From: Doryteuthis pealeii
Lineage: Eukaryota > Mollusca > Cephalopoda > Myopsida > Loliginidae
Length of the DNA stretch: 64,000 bases
Assembly (NCBI GenBank): GCA_023376005.1
Contig: CM042147.1
Coordinates: 120,673,963-120,737,962, forward strand
Reading direction: 5' to 3'
Numbering within the stretch: position 1 is the stretch's first letter; each line of letters starts with the position of its first letter. Made by a program: the position numbers and the translations under genes. Positions 57,238 to 64,000 of the stretch are shown piece after piece. The notes below the pieces were generated by a model that had not been told where the DNA came from, made no database searches, and worked only from the letters and a program-made list of their open reading frames with translations.

Positions 57238-58996
57238 AAGTCCTAGCAACTATATGATTGTCTCAGTTGTATTCTTCAAATTGCTCTTATAGCAAACACA
57301 CAACCCCCTTTTTTCATGTAGGTGTTAGCTGTCACTCAGGGATAGGCCTGCACAGCCACTTGCAGATAAATTTTATTTATTTATTTATTTATCTATCTAT
57401 TTATTCATTTTTTGGACACTATACCATCGTCCTTAGTGGATGGAAAGGTGCCAACCAACACTAGAAGGCAGTGGCTGAGGGTCAACTACCAATATTTATT
57501 GATACACATGAAATTAATGAAAATTATTTCTTAGAGTCGGTTTAGCTCAGTCGGTAGAGCATTTGGCTAGGAATCATACGGTTCCTGGTTTGATACTGGC
57601 CCTCGCCAACTCAGCGTATGAATAGCACAGGGAGCTGTGCGGTAAAGTGAGGAACTGATGGTAGGTGTGACGCTCCACCTCAGACGCTAAAATAATCGCC
57701 TTGGTCTAGTGCTAGTGAAAAGGGGATAGACTCCCTTGCGGTCTGGCTGATACCAACATTAGGCCGCCCCAACGACTTTACTTATTTCTTAAACAAATCA
57801 TATATATATATATATATATATATAGATAGATAAAACAATATTTGGCATTAAATAATCCATATAGATTGATATGCCATTAATCCAAGCAACCAACTAAATC
57901 TTCCCAAAAAATGTTGAGCAGTCCATGACTTTCAATACCCCACTTTGGCCCTTTCTTGGGCTAGTCCAAGAGGCCCCCCCCCCAATCAATTGGTCACGTC
58001 AAGCCCTAGCACCTATATAATTGCCCCATCCCTATTGCCCTTATGGCAAGCCCCAACCCTTTTTATCATATGGGTGCTAGAATGTCCTGTGAATGATGTT
58101 AAACTCTATCTGATGGTGAGGTTCCAGTTTTGGAGGTTTGGGGAATGTGGAGCACCCCTTCATCACCATTGCTCCCAAGTCCACTCTGACCTGGAGTGGT
58201 AGTACCTGTTAGGGTCCCATCTATGGGTTAAATAGAAAAATGTATTTATAAAAAAAAAAAATTGAGTATCCATTAAGAATGAATTTATTTCAAAACTTTA
58301 TCGGCATTAAATAATCCACCAAGGTTGATATGCCGTAAAAAAAAAACCAAACTTCCCCAAAATTAAATTTTAAAGAAAGCATTTCTTGGTTGGGCTGAGA
58401 ACGTTTTAGCGCCCTTTTGTATATTTGTGTGAAACGACTTTTTGAAAATTGGATATTGTTTTTAGATATCAAATTCACAGAAAGTTTATTTGGACTTTTT
58501 AAAAAAAATTTTTAAAGCAAATAGTCTCAGAAAAAAAAAAAATCTGAATGATTGAACTAAGTTATGTGCAATGTTTTCTTTGGATTTTATTTATATCATA
58601 AGTTTGGATATAATTGATTCTTTTTTGGAAGAACCAGTATTAAAAACTAAAAAAAAAAAAAACAAGTTCAATAGGTTAATTTTGTTATACTGCAACCATC
58701 TAACAGTCAGCCTATTCTATCTTTCTCTTTAAAAAAAATCTTTGCTAACTAATATTGGTAACTATAACCAATTATAGTTACGGTTTCTAAAATAGGTGTT
58801 ATTCATTTTTATTTAACTTCGGGATTCAGGGGAAAACTCTAACCCTCCTTTAATTATAAAAGAGAGATCAAGGAAATAGATAGTTTGTGCCTAGATAAAA
58901 TAGATTCAAAATAATGAAAAAATCGGACACAAATCTTGTTTTCTAATTAAATATTAATTACCTACAAGCAGTGTGCATTAACCTTGCAGACAAATG

Positions 58997-59248
58997 GGTA
59001 ATTTTCACCTTTAGTTGTTAAAATGTGCATTATCTGAAATGAACTTAATTGTTATTAAGAACACATTTTATGATATTTTTGTGTTAAAGTATGCAGTTGT
59101 ATTGTTTTAGAAAAAGTTTCTCAGATTTGTTTATTTTGCGCGGAGAATTTCAAAATAGCTACCAGCTTAGTTCAAAGTGAAAGTCAAGGGAGGTTACTCT
59201 AATTGCCTTATCTGCTAGGAATTTTGATAACTAAAGGTGAAAATTACC
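58997..59248. mobile_element. TIR transposon with 8-bp target duplication, copy B
   Basis: Same site and same GACAAATG duplications as 17729-18181, but with a single internal unit (252 bp). Confidence 0.85.
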
Positions 59249-59659
59249 GACAAATGTATAAGTTAGACTAGTTAAGATTTGAATGCTTATTCTAGAAAGG
59301 ATAGGAGAGCATCTCTGTATATAAAGAAATATGGAATTGTCTGCATTACTCAAGTTATTAAGAATGAGTTGGTCTAATCAATATGGAATCAAATGTGTTA
59401 TCTGCATTGCTGGGAATGGGTTGGTCTGGTCAATATATTTTAGCACTCTTTTCTTTCTGTTTGCTACCATTTTTCTGGTTTGCACTACAGAGAAAAACAT
59501 TCTTCACTCTTTTCCATACAGATTGTGTCCAGGCTGTTGTGAATTGAAGAAAAACATTCTGCTCTTTTTAAATATTTTAGTATGATAAAAAAATGGATTA
59601 ACTATAACTTAGAATTATTCTAATTGTTCTATTTAATTGTCTAAAAAAATTCTGGAAAT

Positions 59660-60020
59660 TCTAGAAATAGATCATTCAATAGATTATTCTGGAAATTCTA
59701 GAAATAGATCATTCAATAGATTATTCTGGAAATTCTAGAAATAGATCATTCTATAGATTATTCTGGAAATTCTAGAAATGGACCATTCAATAGATTATTC
59801 TGGAAATTCTAGAAATGAACCATTCAATAGATTATTCTGGAATTCTAGAAATGAACCATTCAATAGATTTCTTCTGGAAATTCTAGAAATAGAACATTCA
59901 ATAGATTTCTTCTGGAAATTCTAGAAATAGATGCTTCAATAGATTATTCTGGAAATTCTAGAAATAGATCATTCAATAGATTATTCTGGAAATTCTAGAA
60001 ATAGATCATTCCATAGGTTA
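59660..60020. repeat. Tandem array, 37-bp unit, about 10 copies
   Basis: Unit attctggaaattctagaaat followed by agatcattcaatagatt, with point variants. Each unit has TTCTGGAA and TTCTAGAA. The array begins about 70 bp after similarity to copy A ends. Confidence 0.88.
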
Positions 60021-60405
60021 TAAGATATCAAAGGGGCTTGGCTTTATCTTTTCTTTTCATTGTTTGCTTAAAAAAAAGAAAGAAACTATTTCTTGGTCTC
60101 TGTTGGCTTCTGCTGTCATTAATAACATTTCAAGAAACCAAAAGCTGTCTACTTCCAAAGTGGTAAACTCAGTGGAAGATCATTGGATTGAAGGTCACAA
60201 GGTTTAAGTTTTCAAACTGTGATGCCAGGTAGGTAAGGCTCATTACCATTTTTCTTCGTTTAGAAAAATGCTTTTATAAAAAAAAAAAACGAGTTTTCTT
60301 CATTTTTATACTAAACTTAAGTTTAAGACATTGTTTGCAATATCAATTTAGTAAAAAAAAGAAAAAAAAAAAGATTCCCCTGAAAATTTCAAGCATTGTA
60401 TAAAA

Positions 60406-60803
60406 GGTAATCTGAACATTAATTACATAAATGAAAGTAACCTCCTCTTGTTTGTTTCACTTTGAGAAAGCCATATGTTTTGGTCGGCCATTTTCATTTA
60501 AATCTATATTGAAAATAAAAATTTGTTCGAATCAATACAACTGCATGTTTTAACACAAAAATATCATAAAATGTGTTCTTAATTGCGCTCGCGCATTATT
60601 TGAAATGAACTTAATTGTTATTAAGAACACATTTTATGATGTTTTTGTCTTAAAACATGCCGTTGTATTGATTTGAACAAATTCGTATTTTCATTGAAGA
60701 TTTATGGTGAAATGAAAATGGCCGACCAAAACATACAGCTTCCTCAAAATGAATTAAACAAGGGGAGGTTACTCTCATTTCTGTAACTAATGTTCAGATT
60801 ACC
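60406..60803. mobile_element. Related TIR transposon
   Basis: TIRs begin GGTAATCTGAACATTA and run about 48 bases. Flanks are GTATAAAA and GTATAACA, an 8-bp target duplication with one change. The centre has the inverted aaaatgtgttcttaatt tract shared with 17729-18181. Confidence 0.8.
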
Positions 60804-60924
60804 GTATAACATAGTTGTATACTGGAACAGAGAATGTTTTGGTATACTAGTACATCCAAATAATGATTCACGCTAACAATAAAGTACTTTGCAACAGAGA
60901 GCACAGAATTGAGGTCTGAAGTAG

Positions 60925-61200
60925 ATGGGATATTTACCACATACCCCACTTGTATGGGTTAGGCAGAAGGCCATATTAATGTTGGACCACCCACGAACCA
61001 AAGCTCATGGGAGACAGGTGCAAAAAATCAGCATCTCCCTTCAAGGGGGTGCCTCAGGGCTTGGGCAATAAACCCAGCCCTGCCCTTTTAAATCGAGGGG
61101 GCAGGTGTTGCCTGGGGGGATGGCCACCTGGGATTAATGATGTTATCTTATGCAGTCCAGGGCCGAAGCCACCAGACCCTCTGGTCGAAACATGGTTCTT
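60925..61200 (+). repeat. GC-rich repeat with hammerhead-like terminal stem
   Basis: Same family as 45520-45745. The terminal stem is ACCAGA-CCC-TCTGGT (61171-61185) followed by CGAAAC. It differs from the other copy by an A-T for G-C exchange on both sides of the stem, so pairing is kept. Open frames across it on both strands reflect GC content, not genes. Confidence 0.65.
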
Positions 61201-61699
61201 GGAATGACCTCCCACTGCCCTAAACAGCAGTACACAAGTAGTTTTGGACCAGTTCATTTACTCCAAGAAAAGGTAAGATAGGCTAGTCCGCAACAAAAAT
61301 GCAAAAATGTCTATGAAGCTCTTCCATCTCTGGGTGCACGTATAGATACATAGTTTTTGACTTTGTTTGAAATATTTATCTTGATATGTTAAACATAACT
61401 TTTTTTCTTTTTAATGAACAAAATCTTAAATGTTAAAATTGATCAAAATTTACTTTAATATTTATTTATTATTGTACGAAAGCTGAGCAAATCAACTTTT
61501 GTCTCCTAAAGGCTTTTTTTACTGTTTTAGTTTAATGACATGAAAGATATACTAAATTATGTTGGTACAAATGTGTCTATATGAGTATGTATGCATATAG
61601 GCATAACATATTTGTCCATATATGCATTTGGGTGTGAGCATGGGTGTTTGGGGGGGATGGTAGCATAGGTGTTATCATATCATATGAGTTAAGATCTTT

Positions 61700-61882
61700 G
61701 TGAAGATAATTAACTGCCCTGCTGCTGAGGCTCAGAATACGCTGACTGTATCCTCCACAATCCCCCCCAAAAAAAAAAAAACATGGATATGACACAGAAC
61801 TGGTAGTGTGGTTTATGTAGAGTGCCTCTTCATTGCAGGGTCTCGTCAATGAGTAACATAGTTCTGTTTGAAAATTATTTGT
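61700..61882 (+). repeat. SINE-like family 3, degraded
   Basis: Weak family 3 landmarks (gatatgacacagaactgg, ttctgtttgaaaattat). The right edge is the Helitron at 61884. Confidence 0.4.
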
Positions 61883-61883
61883 A

Positions 61884-62358
61884 CTAGTGAAAAATAAAAA
61901 ACACTCTCCGGGCGATGTAAAAATATATTTTTGAAACATATTGCCTGAGGGGTGAGAGTAAAAAATTCAATGTCAGCGAGTTTGTACCCTAAGTAAGTAA
62001 AATCATCAAATTCCTTAAAGGATTACAAAATAAAACAATTTGAAATGTAAACTTTAAATATGTATTAAAATAAAACAAACTATATATAGATATATAATAC
62101 CAGTCATGTATTTATTAAAATTTGTTTTAAAAAACAATGAGGACTGTCTAATGCTGCATGTTCAAATTTTGAGTGTATTTATTTTATGTTATGACAATTT
62201 TGGGTAATGTGGCGTAAGCAGTGACGTAATTTTTGTTGCTCAAATTTTGAGTTTGTTTATTCTATGTTATGATGATTTATAACGGGTATAGTGACGTAAG
62301 CAGTGACGTAGTTTTTGTTACAGACAAAAACCGGAAGCGAATCTCCATTATTAATAGA
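61884..62358 (-). mobile_element. Non-autonomous Helitron, full length
   Basis: 475 bp. The minus strand starts TCTATTAATAATGGAGATTC and ends with the GC hairpin region (cgcccggagagtg) and CTAG. It is flanked by A at 61883 and T at 62359, the A/T target typical of Helitrons. Confidence 0.82.
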
Positions 62359-62576
62359 TTAGATTGGACCATGCTTTTATGTTTTTGATTTTTTATTCAT
62401 GATTTTATTTCTAATGGAACATTATATAATCAAAATGGATATTATTAAGTATTACATTATCACCCCTGAATAAGTACACCCCTAACAATTTTTATAAAAA
62501 GTTAATTTTCTTTTAAATTAAAGATACAAGGATTTTATTAATTCTAGTAGAACATATGCAATCGAAACAAATATTA

Positions 62577-62816
62577 TTAACTCTTAACGTCCTATACCAC
62601 CTCATTCCACCCGTCCGGAAGTCACATTCATTTTCCTAATCTCATCAAAACGATAGCCTTTGTTTAAATGTAATATTAAACATATTTAGAAGTCTTTGAT
62701 TTATGGGAAATAACAGTTAACTTTTAATGAAACGCCTATTTTTACCCATTTTTGATAAATGGTTATAGGAACTGGTCTCTGGACTTAGAAAATTCTCAAC
62801 AGGATGTTAAGAGTTA
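62577..62816. mobile_element. MITE with ACTCTTAA inverted ends
   Basis: Ends are ttaactcttaacgtcct and aggatgttaagagttaa. The interior (tcattccacccgtccggaag, read in part) matches the complement of the element nested at 935-1180. Confidence 0.65.
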
Positions 62817-62931
62817 AGCATTACAGTATCACCCATGAATTTAAAAAAAAATAATTTTCTTCTAAACTAAAGATATCAGTTTTTGTTTTTTTTGAGGGGA
62901 CAGTATACAATGAAAATGGATATTATTAGGT

Positions 62932-63094
62932 ATTATTTCTTACCAAACTCTACAGCATTAAAACTATGAATATGTAGGAGATCAAGCAATTGTGAATTTA
63001 ATTCTGTCTTGCATCAAGCCAGACGAAATTGAAAGACTGCATATTCTAGGAAAGGAATGCTGTAGAGTTTGGTAATAGATAATACCTAATAATA
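62932..63094. mobile_element. MITE with about 38-bp inverted ends
   Basis: The left end attattaggtattat followed by ttaccaaactctacagcatt is mirrored by aatgctgtagagtttggtaa and ataatacctaataat on the right. Central unique part of about 85 bases. Confidence 0.7.
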
Positions 63095-63946
63095 TTTGTT
63101 TTGTTTGTATAAAGTTCCACTGGAAATGATAAAATCCTGGGATTTTCAGTTTAAAAAGAAAAATCAACTTTTCATAAAAGATTCAGCATTCACACTCATC
63201 CAGATAATAATTCATCAAGGGGGATAACTATAAAAGGCTAATCCTAGAGTACTTCCCCTTATTTGTTTATTTAAAATCATGACATAGATTCCATAAATAG
63301 GATGTAATTTTTTACAATAAACTTAATGGCCACTAATGGTGGTCTTTAAGAGAGTGTATTAAAATTAATTGAAATTATTGAAACTGTAATTGGTAAATGG
63401 TTAATTTATCCTTTTTGTGAAATGTAATTTTTTTTTTTTTTTCAATCCATGTCCGTCATGGAGATATTTCTTCAATCTGCATTTTGGATACAAAATGTTT
63501 AAGTGATTAAAGTTTCGTATATTGGAAGATGCTGATATATTAGTTATATTTTTTATTTGTCTGAAGATGGGGCTTGATGATAATTTGTATCATTTAGATT
63601 TTTCAGACTAATGTCCGCATCCTTGTTCTTACATACGCAATATTTCAGTCGATGTGCCCTCTGTGTTTCTTATCAAACTCTGGAAGTTCCATGAAGGCTT
63701 CCGAGTTTGACAAAAAAGTTCCTGAGCTTGACAGGAAACACCTGAAGGAGGCAGTAGGGCACATCATCCAAAATGTTGTGTATGTAACAATAAGAACGAA
63801 GATAACAGTCTGAAAAATATAAATGATTTTTGATTGTCATTTTTTAAATTTTTTTTTTTAATAATTTCTATTAATTGTGTCCAGCATTTAAAAAATAATT
63901 CTTTGCTGATCTTTACCCTTTTTTTTTGTGTTTTGTGTGTGTCCAG

Positions 63947-64000
63947 GTCCAAACATGGAAAATATGCAGGAGCTTCTTCTTTCTGGACTTAAAGTTTTAT
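63947..64000 (+). CDS. MROH1: MROH1 exon, cut by window end
   Basis: Begins after gtgtgtccag; the first two bases finish the glycine codon opened at 46329. The visible peptide is PNMENMQELLLSGLKVL and stays open to the last base. Its position and phase fit the next MROH1 HEAT unit. The preceding intron is about 17.6 kb and contains most of copy B. Confidence 0.8.

Larger units (their letters stand above)
41238..59590. repeat. Copy B of the segmental duplication
   Basis: Colinear partner of copy A. Here the three shared exons are in phase with upstream exons at 28542-41145 and with the next exon at 63947, so this is the copy embedded in the intact gene. Similarity to copy A ends near 59590, just before a 37-bp tandem array that may have broken the copy A contig. 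Confidence 0.95.
62360..63940. other. End of the long MROH1 intron
   Basis: Apart from the two MITEs at 62577 and 62932, AT-rich sequence. Around 63590-63800 two short blocks are complementary (tttcagactaatgtccgcat side with agataacagtctgaaaaat side; aatgttgtgtatgtaacaat with cttacatacgcaatatt), so another foldback is likely. The exon at 63947 follows. Confidence 0.5.

Noticed and set aside
59660..60020. Firm heat-shock enhancer call
   Set aside because: The TTCnnGAA pairs are real, but spacing breaks the continuous 5-bp register and no promoter is nearby. Kept only as a hypothesis.
61577..61939. 120-codon minus-strand open frame
   Set aside because: It spans degraded SINE-like sequence and the Helitron edge. 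Its composition and lack of motifs argue against a gene.

Overview
This is nuclear DNA from an animal, AT-rich and crowded with repeats. It most likely comes from a cephalopod or related mollusc, judging from dense tRNA-derived SINEs, Penelope-type retroelement debris, Helitrons, foldback elements and microsatellites. The species assignment is an inference. Real genes are sparse: only one protein-coding gene is supported, a plus-strand homologue of MROH1 (maestro HEAT-like repeat protein 1), split into short exons (54 to 163 bp here) with classical splice sites and consistent phases.

Layout. Copy A (1-18522) carries three MROH1 exons (769-861, 1937-2015, 5997-6110), then about 12 kb of repeats, and ends at a 100-N gap (18523-18622). 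After the gap, 18623-28541 is repeat-rich non-coding DNA. The gene then runs in order: exons at 28542, 29351, 34140, 34757, 38673, 41005, 41998, 43157 and 46216, and the start of a further exon at 63947 running off the window. Copy B (about 41238-59590) is a full-length homologue of copy A and contains the same three exons, in correct phase with their neighbours. The copy A exons therefore sit upstream of exons that should precede them. This is either an unmerged second haplotype in the assembly or a true tandem duplication of part or all of the gene.

The A/B pair acts as a natural presence/absence test. It shows a Helitron insertion with an exact empty site (A only), a SINE insertion (B only), an expanded TIR element, and a deletion that shortened an inserted 28S rRNA fragment.

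The most notable signal is a tRNA-derived SINE carrying a complete type I hammerhead ribozyme motif, in two copies (24441-24482 plus, 31018-31059 minus). A decayed hammerhead (39050-39100 minus) lies near Penelope-like coding remnants (36000-36420, 39556-39792). A GC-rich repeat family has a hammerhead-like stem showing compensatory base changes. Other points are a fossil duplicate of an MROH1 exon inside the following intron, a 45-bp tandem array delivered inside a SINE with a 13-bp target duplication, and several long foldbacks.
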